64,000 nucleotides of DNA from Paenibacillus cremeus (GCF_007786445.1 NZ_VNJI01000009.1:118748-182747), one strand, 5' to 3'; shown: positions 49,113-59,966, numbered from the stretch's first letter. Notes: generated by a model not told the origin, from the sequence alone. Numbers and translations: made by a program.

Positions 49113-49739
49113 TTAGACGGCTTGATGGCTTGGCTGTTCGCATAAGCTTAAGAAATTGCCCAGCAGCTGCATGCCGACGCTGCCGCTTTTCTCCGGGTGA
49201 AACTGCATACCGTAAACGTTGTCCCGGCCCACAATCGCTGTTACCTGCTGGAAGTAATCCGTTGTCGCCAATAGATCCTCTTGCCACTCCGGCTTCACAT
49301 GGAAGGAGTGAACGAAGTACACGTGACCCTCCTCCAGATCGCGGAACAACGGACTGATTGGCTGAAGAAAAGCCAGCTTGTTCCAGCCCATATGCGGCAC
49401 CTTGTAGTCTCCACGGAAGCGAATCACCTCGCCCGGCAGCAGACCGAGCCCTTCGTGCGTACCGTACTCCTCGCTGCGGCTGAACAGCAGCTGCATACCG
49501 AGGCAGATGCCGAGCAGCGGCTTCCCGCTCCGCACATAGTGCAGCACGGCCTCGTCCAGCTTCGTGGCGCGCAGCTGCTCCATCGCATCGCCGAACGCGC
49601 CAACGCCAGGTAGAATCGCCCCTTCGGCGTCCAGCAGCTCGCGCACGTCGGAGGTGATCCGCGCTTCGTAGCCGAGCCGCTCAACCGCGGAGCTGACGCT
49701 GTGCAGGTTGCCCATGCCGTAGTCGATGATCGCGATCAT
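49113..49739 (-). CDS. hisH: Imidazole glycerol phosphate synthase glutaminase subunit
   Basis: A 208-residue class I glutamine amidotransferase. IIDYGMGNLHSVSSAVERLG starts the fold, the nucleophile Cys lies in GICLGMQLLF and the His/Glu pair in GMQFHPEKSG. It supplies ammonia to HisF. Three bases separate it from hisB. Confidence 0.97.
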   Translation of the reverse strand: MIAIIDYGMGNLHSVSSAVERLGYEARITSDVRELLDAEGAILPGVGAFGDAMEQLRATKLDEAVLHYVRSGKPLLGICLGMQLLFSRSEEYGTHEGLGLLPGEVIRFRGDYKVPHMGWNKLAFLQPISPLFRDLEEGHVYFVHSFHVKPEWQEDLLATTDYFQQVTAIVGRDNVYGMQFHPEKSGSVGMQLLGNFLSLCEQPSHQAV

Positions 49740-49742
49740 GGC

Positions 49743-50354
49743 TTACAGCACTCCCTTCGTCGAAGGCACGCCCTTCACGCGCGGGTCAATGCTCGTCGCT
49801 TCATCCAGCGCACGCCCGAGCGCCTTGAACACCGCCTCCACCATGTGGTGCGTGTTGTGGCCGTAATGCACGATCACGTGCAGCGTAATGCGGGCTTCAA
49901 GCGCGAACTTCCACAGAAACTCGTGGACCAGCTCCGTTGTAAAGCTGCCCACCGTCTGGGAGGGATATTGCGCACGGTATTCCAGATGCGGCCGGTTGCT
50001 GATATCAATCGCCACCTGCGCCAGCGCTTCGTCCATCGGGATGAAGACGTTAGCGTAGCGCTTAATACCCTTCTTGTCGCCAAGCGCTTCGCGCAGCGTC
50101 TGCCCGAGGCAAATGCCGATATCCTCGACCGTATGGTGATCATCGATCTCCACGTCGCCCTTTGCATCGACTCTCAGGTCGAATTGCCCGTGCTTGGTGA
50201 ACAGGTCCAGCATATGGTTGAAAAACGGCACATCCGTCTCGATCTCAGAGATGCCCTCTCCGTCTACGTTGAAGGCCAGCTTAATGTCCGTTTCGTTCGT
50301 TCTGCGCGCAATGTCGGCCCGGCGCCCGGCTTTCAAAAGATCCTGCTCAGCCAT
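49743..50354 (-). CDS. hisB: Imidazoleglycerol-phosphate dehydratase
   Basis: A 203-residue manganese enzyme, monofunctional as in Bacillus. Two duplicated metal motifs: FFNHMLDLF... [14 protein letters not shown] and [31 protein letters not shown] precedes ATG 50354; the 31 extra upstream codons overlap hisD and have no ribosome site. Overlaps the end of hisD by 8 bases. Confidence 0.97.
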   Translation of the reverse strand: MAEQDLLKAGRRADIARRTNETDIKLAFNVDGEGISEIETDVPFFNHMLDLFTKHGQFDLRVDAKGDVEIDDHHTVEDIGICLGQTLREALGDKKGIKRYANVFIPMDEALAQVAIDISNRPHLEYRAQYPSQTVGSFTTELVHEFLWKFALEARITLHVIVHYGHNTHHMVEAVFKALGRALDEATSIDPRVKGVPSTKGVL

Positions 50355-51636
50355 TTGAGTTCCCTTCCTTCTCCATCCGAATTTCGATTGCCCTCGCGTG
50401 CGCCTCGAGTCCTTCGTGGCGGGCCAGGGACATGATTTTATGTCCATCGCGCAGCAGCGCTTCTTTGCTGTAGTAAATGACGCTCGATTTCTTCATAAAA
50501 TGGTCCACGTTCAGCGGCGAAGAAAATCGCGCTGTGCCATTCGTCGGCAGCACATGGTTCGGTCCGGCAAAATAGTCGCCCACCGGCTCCGAGCTGTACG
50601 GCCCGAGGAAGATCGCGCCGGCATTCTCAATGCGACTCAAGTATTGGAACGGCTCGCGCACCAACACCTCGAGATGCTCAGGCGCCAGCCGGTTCACCGC
50701 GTCGATGCCCTCGTCAAGGCTCGCGACCGTCAAGATCGCGCCGTAGTCGCGGATCGACTGCTCGGCGATCTCGCGCCGCGGGAGCGCGCCCAGCTGGCGG
50801 TCCACCTCGCGGGCGACCGCCTCGGCCAGCTCGGGCGACGGCGTGATCAGGATCGCCGAAGCCATCTCATCGTGCTCAGCCTGAGACAGCAGGTCGGCAG
50901 CCACGTAGGCGGCATCGGCAGTCTCGTCCGCCAGCACGACAATCTCGCTCGGGCCGGCGATGCTGTCGATGTCGACCGCGCCGAACACGTAGCGTTTGGC
51001 TAGCGCGACATAGATGTTGCCCGGCCCGACGATTTTATCCGCTGCGGGGATCGATTCTGTCCCATAGGCAAGCGCAGCCACCGCCTGCGCCCCGCCCACG
51101 CGGTAGATCTCGCTGACCCCGGCCACGTCGGCTGCCACCAGAATGTGCGGGTCGATGCCCTCAACCCCAGCGGTAGCCGGCGGCGTGACCATCACAATCT
51201 CCGGTACTCCGGCCACCTGCGCCGGAATCGCGTTCATCAGCACCGACGACGGGTAAGCCGCCTTGCCGCCAGGCACATACAGCCCGACGCGGCGCAGCGG
51301 GCGCATCACTTGGCCGAGGATGCTCCCATCGGCCTGCAAATCCATCCACGAGCTGCGCAGCTGCTTCTCGTGAAACCGCCGCACATTCGCTGCAGCCTCG
51401 CGAAGCGCGGCGAGAAACCCCTCGTCCACCTTCGCGTAGGCGGCCTCGATCTCCGCTCGCGTGACGCGCAGCGCGTCCACGCTCACGCGGTCAAACTGCT
51501 GCGCGAATCGGCGCAGCGCCGCATCGCCGTCTCGGCGCACTTCGTCGATGATCTGTTTCACACGCTCATTTTGCTCCGCCGAGCCATATTCCACTTCCCG
51601 CTTCAGCGAGAACTCTGATGCCGGTACAATTCTCAT
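50347..51636 (-). CDS. hisD: Histidinol dehydrogenase
   Basis: A 429-residue zinc, NAD-dependent enzyme for the last two steps of histidine synthesis (histidinol to histidine). Seen: [72 protein letters not shown] and the His/zinc region [25 protein letters not shown] precedes the ATG. The coding region has a notably high G+C third-position use compared with neighbours such as trxB. Confidence 0.98.
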   Translation of the reverse strand: MRIVPASEFSLKREVEYGSAEQNERVKQIIDEVRRDGDAALRRFAQQFDRVSVDALRVTRAEIEAAYAKVDEGFLAALREAAANVRRFHEKQLRSSWMDLQADGSILGQVMRPLRRVGLYVPGGKAAYPSSVLMNAIPAQVAGVPEIVMVTPPATAGVEGIDPHILVAADVAGVSEIYRVGGAQAVAALAYGTESIPAADKIVGPGNIYVALAKRYVFGAVDIDSIAGPSEIVVLADETADAAYVAADLLSQAEHDEMASAILITPSPELAEAVAREVDRQLGALPRREIAEQSIRDYGAILTVASLDEGIDAVNRLAPEHLEVLVREPFQYLSRIENAGAIFLGPYSSEPVGDYFAGPNHVLPTNGTARFSSPLNVDHFMKKSSVIYYSKEALLRDGHKIMSLARHEGLEAHARAIEIRMEKEGNSNG

Positions 51637-51705
51637 TCGCTGCTTCCTCCTTCAGCATACCGCCGCCCAGGCAGCAGTACGTTCTTCATAAGCACCCTCA
51701 AGGAG

Positions 51706-52353
51706 CTATTTCGTCACCACAGTCGATGCTGCGGCAATGACCGGCTGCAGCCGATCGCAAAGCGCTTGGATCGCGTCATTTTTCATCCGGTAGCTCACCC
51801 GGTTGGCAATCAGCCGGCTCGTAATCGCAAAAATCTGCTCATGCTCCATCAGCCCATTCTCACGAATCGTGCTGCCCGTTTCCACCATATCGACAATGCG
51901 GTCCGCCAGTCCAATCAGAGGCGCCAGCTCGATCGAGCCGTTCAGCTTAATGACCTCCACCTGCTGACCCAGCTCGCGAAAATATTGAGACGCCACGTTC
52001 GGGTACTTCGTCGCTACTCGAGGATTCAGCACCGGCTCCCAGTCCGGCAGTCCAATCACCGACATCCGGCAGCGGGCGATCCCGAGATCCAGCAGCTCGT
52101 ACACGTCGCGGTTTTCCTCCATCAGCACGTCCTTGCCCACCACGCCGATATCAGCCACACCGTACTCCACATAGGTCGGCACGTCCACCGGCTTCGCCAT
52201 AATAAACTCCATCCGCGCTTCCGGCACCGGAATGATTAGCTTGCGCGAATCGTCCATCTCCTCCGGAATCGACAGCCCCGCTTCACGGAACAGCTTCGAG
52301 GCCTGTTTATAGATGCGTCCTTTAGGCATCGCTACTTTTAATAGGTCCTGCAT
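51706..52353 (-). CDS. hisG: ATP phosphoribosyltransferase catalytic subunit (short form)
   Basis: A 215-residue short-form HisG, which needs the regulatory partner HisZ. It condenses ATP with PRPP in the first, feedback-controlled step of the pathway. Seen: [36 protein letters not shown] and the PRPP loop [19 protein letters not shown]. Follows hisZ by 15 bases. Confidence 0.97.
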   Translation of the reverse strand: MQDLLKVAMPKGRIYKQASKLFREAGLSIPEEMDDSRKLIIPVPEARMEFIMAKPVDVPTYVEYGVADIGVVGKDVLMEENRDVYELLDLGIARCRMSVIGLPDWEPVLNPRVATKYPNVASQYFRELGQQVEVIKLNGSIELAPLIGLADRIVDMVETGSTIRENGLMEHEQIFAITSRLIANRVSYRMKNDAIQALCDRLQPVIAAASTVVTK

Positions 52354-52368
52354 GCGATCGCCGCTCCT

Positions 52369-53532
52369 TTATCGTAAAAACTCTAATATTTCCTCGTACA
52401 CATCCGCACGTCGCTCGTCTCCGGCTTGCTGCAGCCTGGTCTCCACCGCCACACCCTTTTGGGCTCGAAGCTCGCCGGCTTTGGCTAATGCCGCTCCCCG
52501 ATTGGCTGCCGTATACAAGATCAGCACGCGTCTCGGAGCTTCTTCGGCTTCTTTGCCGATCACCTCGAGGATGCGATTCGTCTTCAAGGCAAACCCTGTG
52601 GCCGGAGCCGGACGCCCAAACTGCGAGAGCAGATTATCGTAACGACCTCCGCTGCAAACCGGGAAGCCCAAATCCGCGGCATAGCCCTCAAACGTCATTC
52701 CTGTATAATAAGAAAAATCGCCAATCATCGTCAGGTCGATGAGTACATGCTGGCTCACACCATAGGCACTCAGGACATCCCAGATTTCGCATAGATGCGC
52801 GATCGCTTTCTTCGCCACCGGATGCTGCGTCACCTGCTGCGCCTGCTGGCAAATTTCCTGACCTCCACGCAGCCGTAAAATCCCCTCGAGCTCCCGCTGC
52901 GCATCCGCCGAAAGCTCCAGCGACTTGATGCACTCCCGGTACCCAACATAATCGCGGTTTAGCAAATATTCCTTCAGCTGCGTCTGCGCTTCATGGCGCC
53001 CGTCCAGCCGTTCCTGGAACAATCCGTTCAAGAAACCCACGTGGCCAAGCGCGATTTTAAACTGCTTCACACCGGCGGCCTGTAAGCTTGCGATCGCAAG
53101 GGCAATCACTTCCGCATCCGATTCCGACGATGCGTCCCCGACTAGCTCCACACCGGTCTGGAAAAACTCCGCATCGCGCCCTGCTTCGGCTTCAATGGCT
53201 CTAAAAACATTGGCGTGATACGACAGCCGGAGCGGAAACGAATGCTCCTTGAGCAGCGAAGAGACTACACGCGCGATCGGCGCGGTCATATCCGAGCGCA
53301 TCACGAGCGTCGTCCCTTTGCGGTCGAGCAGCTTAAACAGCTTCTTATCCTCTGTCGAGCTGGCTACGCCGACCGTATCGTAATATTCTAAGGTAGGCGT
53401 TATAATTTCCCGGTAGCCCCAACGCTCCATGCACTGCATCACATTCGACTCAATGCTGCGCAGCTTGGCGGCCGCCGCGGGGAGATAATCTTTCACACCT
53501 GTCGGCTTTTCGAACACCTTCGGTTTCGACAT
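52369..53532 (-). CDS. hisZ: ATP phosphoribosyltransferase regulatory subunit
   Basis: A 387-residue homologue of histidyl-tRNA synthetase's catalytic core, lacking aminoacylation, that binds histidine and controls HisG. It has KPTGVKDYLPAAAAKLRSIE, motif-2-like RSDMTAPIARVVSS, YHANVFRAIEAEAGRDAEFFQTGVELVG and GGRYDNLLSQFGRPAPATGFAL. ATG 53532 has AGGGTGA upstream. First gene of the his operon. I saw no T-box element upstream; a weak promoter may lie near 53600. Confidence 0.95.
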   Translation of the reverse strand: MSKPKVFEKPTGVKDYLPAAAAKLRSIESNVMQCMERWGYREIITPTLEYYDTVGVASSTEDKKLFKLLDRKGTTLVMRSDMTAPIARVVSSLLKEHSFPLRLSYHANVFRAIEAEAGRDAEFFQTGVELVGDASSESDAEVIALAIASLQAAGVKQFKIALGHVGFLNGLFQERLDGRHEAQTQLKEYLLNRDYVGYRECIKSLELSADAQRELEGILRLRGGQEICQQAQQVTQHPVAKKAIAHLCEIWDVLSAYGVSQHVLIDLTMIGDFSYYTGMTFEGYAADLGFPVCSGGRYDNLLSQFGRPAPATGFALKTNRILEVIGKEAEEAPRRVLILYTAANRGAALAKAGELRAQKGVAVETRLQQAGDERRADVYEEILEFLR

Positions 53533-53708
53533 CGGCTTCACCCTACAATTCTTCATTTTTTAAGATGTGTCTATGTGTATTCGCTTTAGTTCGCTAATAT
53601 GCTACCATACTACCAAGATAAAGAATTATTCGTAAGTTTACCATGTTACCTCAGGTTCGTCAATGATTTCTCGCCCGCTTTTCCACGCAGATTAAGCCCC
53701 GAAGAAAG

Positions 53709-53738
53709 GAAAAAAGAGACGGCCGCGGCCGCCTCTCC
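53709..53738 (-). terminator. Intrinsic terminator of the hprK-lgt-ppaX-yvoF operon
   Basis: GC-rich 10-bp stem (53715-53724 with 53727-53736) followed by TTTTTTCC on the minus strand, 8 bases past the stop of the acetyltransferase gene. It separates this operon from hisZ. Confidence 0.85.
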
Positions 53739-53745
53739 ATACTTG

Positions 53746-54261
53746 CTACCGTGTCAGCTCCGGCACTTTTTCCACTCGCACGTCCTCACGGATGACCCGC
53801 AGCGGATTGCCCGCCACAAAGCTATAAGGCGCCACATCCTTATGCACCACGGCACCGGCGCCTACGACGGCATGATCCCCAATCGTCACCCCGGGCAATA
53901 TCGTCGTATTTGCCCCGATCAGCACGTTCGACCCGATCCGCACCTTGCCCAGCCGGTATTCCTTGATTAAATATTCATGGGCTAGAATCGTAGTATTATA
54001 CCCAATTATTGAATTGTCCCCCACCTCAATGAGCTCTGGAAAAAACACATCCACCATCACCATCAACGCAAAGGAGGCATGCTCCCCGACCTTCATCCCG
54101 AGCACGCGGCGATAAATCCACCGTTTGAAGGGCAAGGAGGGTGCATACCTGGAAATTTGGATACAAATAAAATTGCGTACAGCCTTCCACCGGCTGACCG
54201 TACTGTACATCTGCCACAACGAGTTGGGCCCGTCCACCGGAAATCGCTCTGTCTGTCTCAA
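53746..54261 (-). CDS. Left-handed beta-helix acyltransferase (YvoF-like)
   Basis: A 171-residue hexapeptide-repeat acetyltransferase. The repeat pattern is seen in IEVGDNSIIGYNTTILAHEYLI, VRIGSNVLIGANTTILPGVTIGDHAVVGAGAVVHKDV and the C-terminal AGNPLRVI; His in ILAHEY may be catalytic. Homotrimers of this fold acetylate sugars or small molecules. Gene order hprK-lgt-ppaX-yvoF-hisZ is that of B. subtilis; the acceptor is unknown. Start 54261 lies 12 bases after ppaX; the ribosome site is poor. Confidence 0.88.
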   Translation of the reverse strand: MRQTERFPVDGPNSLWQMYSTVSRWKAVRNFICIQISRYAPSLPFKRWIYRRVLGMKVGEHASFALMVMVDVFFPELIEVGDNSIIGYNTTILAHEYLIKEYRLGKVRIGSNVLIGANTTILPGVTIGDHAVVGAGAVVHKDVAPYSFVAGNPLRVIREDVRVEKVPELTR

Positions 54262-54272
54262 CCGCTATCCCC

Positions 54273-54911
54273 TCAAACGCCGATTATCGGCAGAAGTTCT
54301 CGGATATCCGTAATGATGTGTGTCGGCTGGTACTGCTTCAAGTAATCCACGCCCTTAAGCGACCACGCGACAGCTGCGGATGGAATCCCGGCATTTTTCG
54401 CCGCATCGATGTCGTAATGACTGTCGCCCACCATGAGCGCCGACTCCGTTGATCCGCCGAGCTCCCGGAGTGCCTTGTGAATGCCTTCCGGAGCAGGCTT
54501 TGCATGCTGAACATCCTCCACCGTGACGATTGTTCCAAAAAACTCATACATCCCGGTCAGCTTCAGCCCCATCTCGGTCGTCATGCGAATTTTGCTCGTC
54601 ACCACGCCCAATTTCACTCCTGCGGCATGCAGCTGAGCAAGCGTCTCTCTCACATATGGAAACTCGCGAACCAGCTCATCATGCTTGTCCACATTAAACT
54701 TGCGGTACTTCTGCACCAGATCGTCCACTTGCTGCCTGCCCGAGAAGTATACCATCTGCTCCACCAGCGGTCTGCCCATGTTCGGGATAATATGCTCCCT
54801 CGTCACCGGCTCCGGGGTAACACCTTCAAAGGTATGAATGAACGACTGAATAATCAGCTCATTCGTATCCAGAATTGTTCCATCCAGGTCAAATAGTACC
54901 GTTTGAATCAT
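54273..54911 (-). CDS. ppaX: Pyrophosphatase PpaX (HAD family)
   Basis: A 212-residue HAD hydrolase: [14 protein letters not shown] with the nucleophile Asp, GVVTSKIRM, and [28 protein letters not shown]. PpaX hydrolyses the pyrophosphate that HprK/P releases when it dephosphorylates Ser46-P HPr by phosphorolysis, which fits its place two genes after hprK. AAGGAG lies upstream of ATG 54911; it overlaps the lgt end by 23 bases. Confidence 0.93.
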   Translation of the reverse strand: MIQTVLFDLDGTILDTNELIIQSFIHTFEGVTPEPVTREHIIPNMGRPLVEQMVYFSGRQQVDDLVQKYRKFNVDKHDELVREFPYVRETLAQLHAAGVKLGVVTSKIRMTTEMGLKLTGMYEFFGTIVTVEDVQHAKPAPEGIHKALRELGGSTESALMVGDSHYDIDAAKNAGIPSAAVAWSLKGVDYLKQYQPTHIITDIRELLPIIGV

Positions 54912-55944
54912 CCTTCTGCTCCTTCTTCGTGCTGTCAATAGTTTCCGTTTGTACAGCTTCTTCGTGCGTCTCGGTCATCACCTCGCCGGCGATTACAGCC
55001 TGCTCCTGGTGCTCTTTCGGCTCCCGTCCGCTAGGGACTATCGGATCTGAATAATACACATCCGCCGCGCCTGTTTTTCTGCGAACATAAATCCATATAA
55101 CTGCAGCAATAACGATCAGAACAGCCAGCAGCTGAGAAATTCGGATGTTGCCTCCATAGGTCATCTTGCCCTGTTCAAAGCCCAACGCAGCCATCGGTGA
55201 CCATAGAGCTTTCAAAACGTTGGCAATCCAACTCGGACCCGTAAAATCGAGCGAATCCGTCCGAAGCGCTTCTATAAAGAATCGGCCAATCGAATACCAA
55301 ATAAAATAACTAAAGAAAAGTTCACCTGCTCGCAAAAACTTTTGTCTCCGCAGTACGAAGAGCAGCACCAAGCCCACGATATTCCAAAGCGACTCATACA
55401 AAAACGTCGGATGATAATATTGCCCTTCGATCAGCATCTGGTTTACAATCCAGTTCGGCAAGTGCAGATTGTCCCGCAAAAAGGACTCTGCAACGACTCC
55501 GCCATGCGCTTCCTGGTTCATAAAATTGCCCCAGCGCCCAATCGCTTGTCCGACGATTAATCCCGGCGCACAAATATCGGCGATGCGCCAGAACGAATAG
55601 CCCTTTCGCCGCACATAGATGACGGCCGCGATAATCGCACCGATCAACGCGCCATAGATCGCAATCCCGCCATGCCACACCTTGACGATCTCGCCCAGAT
55701 TGTCTTTATAATCTTCCCATTTGAAAGCGACATAATAAATTCTCGCCCCGACGATGGCTGACGGCACACCGATCAGCACCAAGTCCATAAAAAAATCGGG
55801 GATGATGCCGAAGCGCTTTCCTTCGCTGATCGCCAGGATCATACCGACGAGCGCCGCCGTGCCCAGAATGATGCCGTACCAATGCACGCTAAGCGCGCCG
55901 ATGGAGAAGGCAATCGGGTTAATTGCCAGAAACTTGCCGATCAT
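54889..55944 (-). CDS. lgt: Prolipoprotein diacylglyceryl transferase
   Basis: A 351-residue polytopic membrane enzyme that attaches diacylglycerol to lipobox cysteines of lipoproteins such as the solute-binding protein at 11574-12881. Seen: [32 protein letters not shown] and the Lgt signature [14 protein letters not shown], then [12 protein letters not shown]. The usual family length is about 270-290 residues; here a charged cytoplasmic tail of about 70 residues (from about residue 281, rich in Glu, Thr and Lys) follows the last helix. Confidence 0.96.
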   Translation of the reverse strand: MIGKFLAINPIAFSIGALSVHWYGIILGTAALVGMILAISEGKRFGIIPDFFMDLVLIGVPSAIVGARIYYVAFKWEDYKDNLGEIVKVWHGGIAIYGALIGAIIAAVIYVRRKGYSFWRIADICAPGLIVGQAIGRWGNFMNQEAHGGVVAESFLRDNLHLPNWIVNQMLIEGQYYHPTFLYESLWNIVGLVLLFVLRRQKFLRAGELFFSYFIWYSIGRFFIEALRTDSLDFTGPSWIANVLKALWSPMAALGFEQGKMTYGGNIRISQLLAVLIVIAAVIWIYVRRKTGAADVYYSDPIVPSGREPKEHQEQAVIAGEVMTETHEEAVQTETIDSTKKEQKDDSNGTI

Positions 55945-55982
55945 GCTGGAACCCCTTCCTTTATGTAAAAATATTCGTACTC

Positions 55983-56924
55983 CTACTCCATATCGTCCAT
56001 ATCTTCTGCAAGCGATTCCGTCAGTTTGTTCGTGAACTGCAGCGCCGCGTTGTAACCCATTCGCTTCAATCGGTAGTTCATCGCAGCCACCTCGATAATA
56101 ACGGCCAAGTTTCGACCCGGCCTTACCGGAATCGTCACCAGCGGAATATCCGTTTCGATAATCCGTGTTGTTTCCTCATCCAGTCCCAGGCGATCATACT
56201 GCTTGTCCTGCTGCCAGTTCTCCAGCTTGCAGACGACCGAAATCTTCTTCGTATTCCGCACGGCCCCGGCTCCGAACAGTGTCATTACGTTGATAATCCC
56301 GATCCCCCGAATTTCCAGCAGGTGACGGATCAGCTCCGGCGGGTTCCCAATCAGCTGATAGTCCGCCGTTTGGCGAATTTCAACCGCATCGTCGGCGATC
56401 AAGCGGTGTCCGCGTTTAACCAGCTCCAGCGCAGTCTCACTTTTCCCGATGCCGCTGGATCCGGAGATCAGCATCCCGATTCCGTATACGTCTACCAGCA
56501 CCCCATGAATCGTAGTGGTAGGCGCCAGACAATTTTCCAGAAATCCCGTAATCCGGCTGGCCAAAATAGTCGTTGCCGTATTCGTCTTGGCCACCGTGAT
56601 GCCGCTGTCATTGGCTGCAGCCATCAGCTCAATCGGGACATCCAAGCCGCGGCTAATAATGATACACGGTGTTTCTTCCGGAGCGCACAACCGTCTCATC
56701 CGATCCATTCGTTCGTCGGAAGACAGCCCGTCAAAGAAGGTCAGTTCTGTTTTCCCTAATATTTGAACCCGCTCTTTCGGATGAAACTCAAAATAGCCGG
56801 CCATTTCCAGCCCTGGTCGGTACAAATCGGCCACATTGATCGGGCGCTTCAGCCCTCCTTCTCCGCAGACCACCTCCAGGTGAAATTCCCGTACTAAATC
56901 CGATACTTTCACTTTTTTAGGCAT
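55983..56924 (-). CDS. hprK: HPr kinase/phosphorylase
   Basis: A 313-residue bifunctional enzyme that phosphorylates Ser46 of HPr/Crh at high ATP and fructose bisphosphate and reverses this at high phosphate. The catalytic His140 ([13 protein letters not shown]) and P-loop GSSGIGKS (155-162) are present, with the HprK signature [17 protein letters not shown] and the C-terminal basic region. Its substrate is encoded at 38325-38594. First gene of the hprK-lgt-ppaX-yvoF operon. Confidence 0.97.
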   Translation of the reverse strand: MPKKVKVSDLVREFHLEVVCGEGGLKRPINVADLYRPGLEMAGYFEFHPKERVQILGKTELTFFDGLSSDERMDRMRRLCAPEETPCIIISRGLDVPIELMAAANDSGITVAKTNTATTILASRITGFLENCLAPTTTIHGVLVDVYGIGMLISGSSGIGKSETALELVKRGHRLIADDAVEIRQTADYQLIGNPPELIRHLLEIRGIGIINVMTLFGAGAVRNTKKISVVCKLENWQQDKQYDRLGLDEETTRIIETDIPLVTIPVRPGRNLAVIIEVAAMNYRLKRMGYNAALQFTNKLTESLAEDMDDME

Positions 56925-57008
56925 CGTGACCTTCTCCTTTATGTCCCAGTAATTCCATCGTATATAAAATAGCGCCCGAAAGCAACTTTCCTCGCTCTCG
57001 GGCCGCTT

Positions 57009-57395
57009 TTACACTTTAGAAGTATCCAATACCTCTGCGCACTCCGTATGTTCCGCTCCTCCGGGGCAGCAAGACTTCTGTTCCGGATCGGCCCAATCCT
57101 CAACCCATTTTTTGATTTCATCCAAAATTGGTTTGAACGCCTTCCCCTTATCCGTTAACGCATATTCCACCCGCACCGGCATTTCAGGATATATCGTTCT
57201 TTTTACCAGCCCGACCGCCTCCAGCTCCTTCAGCCGTTCGGATAACAGCCGGCCGCTGATCGACAATTGACAGCCAATCTCCGAGAATCGTTGTGGACCC
57301 ACCAGCAGCTTATCCAGTAAAAATATAGTCCATCGCTTGCTTAATAGCTGGATTGTCTGGGTAATTTCACATCCTTGCTCCCCCATAGCCTGCAC
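57009..57395 (-). CDS. HxlR-family transcriptional regulator
   Basis: A 128-residue winged-helix regulator: GCEITQTIQLLSKRWTIFLLDKLLVGPQRFSEIGCQL-like start with the single N-terminal Cys found in redox- or aldehyde-sensing HxlR members, then ISGRLLSERLKELEAVGLVKRTIYPEMPVRVEYALTDKG, the wing. The C-terminus carries a Cys pair (SCCPGGAEHTEC). The start is GTG at 57395 with AGGAGG 7 bases upstream; ATG 57386 is the alternative. No target gene adjacent, so function unassigned. Confidence 0.88.
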   Translation of the reverse strand: MQAMGEQGCEITQTIQLLSKRWTIFLLDKLLVGPQRFSEIGCQLSISGRLLSERLKELEAVGLVKRTIYPEMPVRVEYALTDKGKAFKPILDEIKKWVEDWADPEQKSCCPGGAEHTECAEVLDTSKV

Positions 57396-57493
57396 CTCGA
57401 TTCCTCCTACTTATTCTCATTATACCGCAATTATATCCGTTCGCTCGCAAGAAATTGCCATAAAGCTCATCCGATTTTTCTGCGTAACCTAAA

Positions 57494-57526
57494 GAAAAGG
57501 CCAGCCCGTATAGGACTGACCTTTGT
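57494..57526 (-). terminator. Intrinsic terminator of the MsmX/UgpC-type gene
   Basis: 12-bp nearly perfect stem (57496-57507 with 57513-57524) followed on the minus strand by TCTTT, 17 bases past the stop. Confidence 0.75.
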
Positions 57527-57542
57527 TTGCTAAGGAGTAAAA

Positions 57543-58667
57543 TTAGGCGTTAACCAGGATGGAGTTCGTTGTTTCCTTGTCGAAGAAATGAACTTTGTTC
57601 ATGTCGACCGCCAATTTCACATTCGTGCCTTCCTTCATACCGGAGCGGCCGTCTACACGAGCCACTACGCTTTGGTTGCCCAGGCCTGTCAGGTACAAGA
57701 ACATTTCATGACCCAGGTTCTCAGCAACCTCGATATGAGCGTTCACGATGGTGTTCGGGGATGCTTCCATAAAGATCGCTTCTTCGTGGAAATCTTCCGG
57801 ACGAATGCCGATGACAACCTCTTTGCCAACATAGCCTTTATCGCGCAGGACTTTAGCTTTGCCTTCTGGAACTTCAACATTGACACCCGACGCTTTGAAG
57901 TACAGGCTTCCACCTTGATCTGCAAAGCTACCAGTAATGAAGTTCATGGAAGGGGAACCGATAAAGCCGGCTACGAACATGTTAAGCGGGAAGTTATAGA
58001 TCTCTTCCGGTGTAGCAGCTTGTTGGATAATCCCTTTATCCATAACGACGATCCGATCGCCCATTGTCATAGCTTCTGTTTGGTCATGCGTTACGTAGAT
58101 AACAGTTGTTTCAAGACGCTTATGCAGCTTGCTGATCTCAGCACGCATCTGTACGCGAAGCTTCGCGTCCAAGTTGGAGAGTGGTTCGTCCATCAAGAAC
58201 ACTTGCGGTTCACGAACGATCGCACGACCCAAGGCAACACGCTGACGCTGACCGCCGGAGAGAGCCTTCGGCTTACGATCCAGCAAGTGCTCGATGTCAA
58301 GAATTCTTGCCGCTTCACGAACACGAGCTTCGATGTCAGCTTTCTTGAATTTACGCAGCTTCAAACCGAATGCCATGTTTTGATACACGTTCATGTGAGG
58401 ATACAAAGCGTAAGATTGGAATACCATCGCGATGTCGCGGTCTTTTGGAGCTACGTCATTCACCAAACGGTCACCAATATACAGTTCGCCCTCAGTAATT
58501 TCTTCGAGACCGGCGATCATACGAAGCGTAGTCGACTTACCACAGCCGGAAGCTCCTACCAGAACCAGGAACTCTTTATCCTTAATATCTAAGTGGAAGT
58601 CTTTAACGGTTGCTTCATCATTACCTGGATATCTTTTAACGACATGGTTTAAACGTACACCTGCCAT
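57543..58667 (-). CDS. Sugar ABC transporter ATP-binding protein (MsmX/UgpC-type)
   Basis: A 374-residue CUT1 ATPase. Walker [10 protein letters not shown], signature [16 protein letters not shown], Walker [18 protein letters not shown]-loop [11 protein letters not shown], and a C-terminal TOBE/OB regulatory domain (about 240-374). Such proteins act as a shared motor for several sugar importers in Bacillales (MsmX). The importer encoded at 16419-18226 has permeases but no ATPase, so it is a plausible client. It is transcribed alone, 90 bases after the PucR-type gene. Confidence 0.93.
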   Translation of the reverse strand: MAGVRLNHVVKRYPGNDEATVKDFHLDIKDKEFLVLVGASGCGKSTTLRMIAGLEEITEGELYIGDRLVNDVAPKDRDIAMVFQSYALYPHMNVYQNMAFGLKLRKFKKADIEARVREAARILDIEHLLDRKPKALSGGQRQRVALGRAIVREPQVFLMDEPLSNLDAKLRVQMRAEISKLHKRLETTVIYVTHDQTEAMTMGDRIVVMDKGIIQQAATPEEIYNFPLNMFVAGFIGSPSMNFITGSFADQGGSLYFKASGVNVEVPEGKAKVLRDKGYVGKEVVIGIRPEDFHEEAIFMEASPNTIVNAHIEVAENLGHEMFLYLTGLGNQSVVARVDGRSGMKEGTNVKLAVDMNKVHFFDKETTNSILVNA

Positions 58668-58757
58668 GAGTAATTCCCCCTACGAATTAGTATCGTCCTA
58701 TGAACTTATCTTACCTTACTAGCTCGTATATGACTATGCACAATCTTCACAAAAAAA

Positions 58758-59879
58758 TCACTTTCTTTTCGTTACTTTGTACAATAACATAGCAATTTTC
58801 ACAATGACCGCATCATTAAATGTGCGAACATCCAACCCCGTCTCTTGCTTGAATTTATCCAGTCGGTACAAGAGCGTATTGCGATGAATATACAGCTTCT
58901 TCGCCGTTTCGCTGACATTGCAATCCAGGTGGAAAAATTGCTCCAACGTCGTCATCGTCTCCGCATCAAGCGCGACGTCCAGCCGTTTCAGCACACGCTC
59001 CAGGAAGCTCGCCTTCTCGCTCTCTGGAATGAGGTGCACCAGCTTCTCCAGCTGCAGCTCCCATGGCAAATGCATATTACTGCCCACATGGAACGTCCGC
59101 CCCAGCATGATCGTCTCCCTAAGCTGCAGCACCGCGGTATACAGCGATTTGGCCGGCATCATCGGGTAATGAATCGCCAGATGGCTTTCGCCCACCCATT
59201 CACTCTCGAGCATTTCATGCAGTCCGTAGCCGATCGCCGCCAGCTTGTCCTCCATGCTTTCATCTTGAAGATCTTCTCTGTCGTCTCCGGCATCCATCGC
59301 TAGTATTTTTTCCGGGGCGAGGATAAGCCATTCTTTGTCCGTTAAAGGAATCAAAGTCAGCTCACTATCAAAAAACGACTCTAACAGCTTCTTCAAATCG
59401 GTATAATGCACGCGGCGTGAGGTCGTGTTATCTCCGTACAGCAGCAAGGGGATTTTAGTAGAATAGAGCGACAGCTGCGAGACCAGTGTATCCGGCATCT
59501 CCGCATGCGAGTACCCCAGCTCCTGCTGCTGCCGAAGCCATTCCCTGACCAGGCCCGCTTTTCTCTCCTCATCACTGCCAGAGGACGCCGGCTTTTTCTC
59601 CTGCTTCATCTTCGTATCCAAAACCAGCTCAATCAGCTGACGCTCCGCTTCGGAAACGCCTTCATGCACCACTTTAAATAAAACAACGTCCCGATCTTCC
59701 TTCTGAACGAAAAAAACAAGCTCTTCATCACTTCGAATGCTTCTGATAGCACCTGCGGCTCCCTCGGTATCTGGAGTGGCCCCGCCCATCCGCCGCCAGT
59801 CTTCCCATGGCCACTTGACGGTTGTTACCGGAATGTTCAGTGCTTGCTCCAGCTGCTGTCTCACCAGTTCCCAGTCCAT
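58758..59879 (-). CDS. PucR/CdaR-type helix-turn-helix regulator
   Basis: A 373-residue regulator with the PucR C-terminal domain (HTH_30): TLEQFFHLDCNVSETAKKLYIHRNTLLYRLDKFKQETGLDVRTFNDAVIVKIAMLL. The N-terminal ~300 residues have no strong family match by eye and may sense a ligand. CdaR/PucR-type proteins control sugar-diacid or purine use. ATG 59879 has GGGAG 8 bases before it. It directly precedes the shared sugar ATPase gene, which it may regulate; that link is inferred from position only. Confidence 0.85.
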   Translation of the reverse strand: MDWELVRQQLEQALNIPVTTVKWPWEDWRRMGGATPDTEGAAGAIRSIRSDEELVFFVQKEDRDVVLFKVVHEGVSEAERQLIELVLDTKMKQEKKPASSGSDEERKAGLVREWLRQQQELGYSHAEMPDTLVSQLSLYSTKIPLLLYGDNTTSRRVHYTDLKKLLESFFDSELTLIPLTDKEWLILAPEKILAMDAGDDREDLQDESMEDKLAAIGYGLHEMLESEWVGESHLAIHYPMMPAKSLYTAVLQLRETIMLGRTFHVGSNMHLPWELQLEKLVHLIPESEKASFLERVLKRLDVALDAETMTTLEQFFHLDCNVSETAKKLYIHRNTLLYRLDKFKQETGLDVRTFNDAVIVKIAMLLYKVTKRK

Positions 59880-59966
59880 TCTCCAAGCTCCCAACGTTGT
59901 TTTCTTCCTCTATCTATAATGTATTGTAGCACAACCGGAAGCTAACTTTCCCCTTTCTTATATGAA

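Noticed and set aside
53533..53708. Histidine T-box leader before hisZ
   Set aside because: No T-box motif (AGGGTGGNACCGCG-like) and no terminator in the leader.
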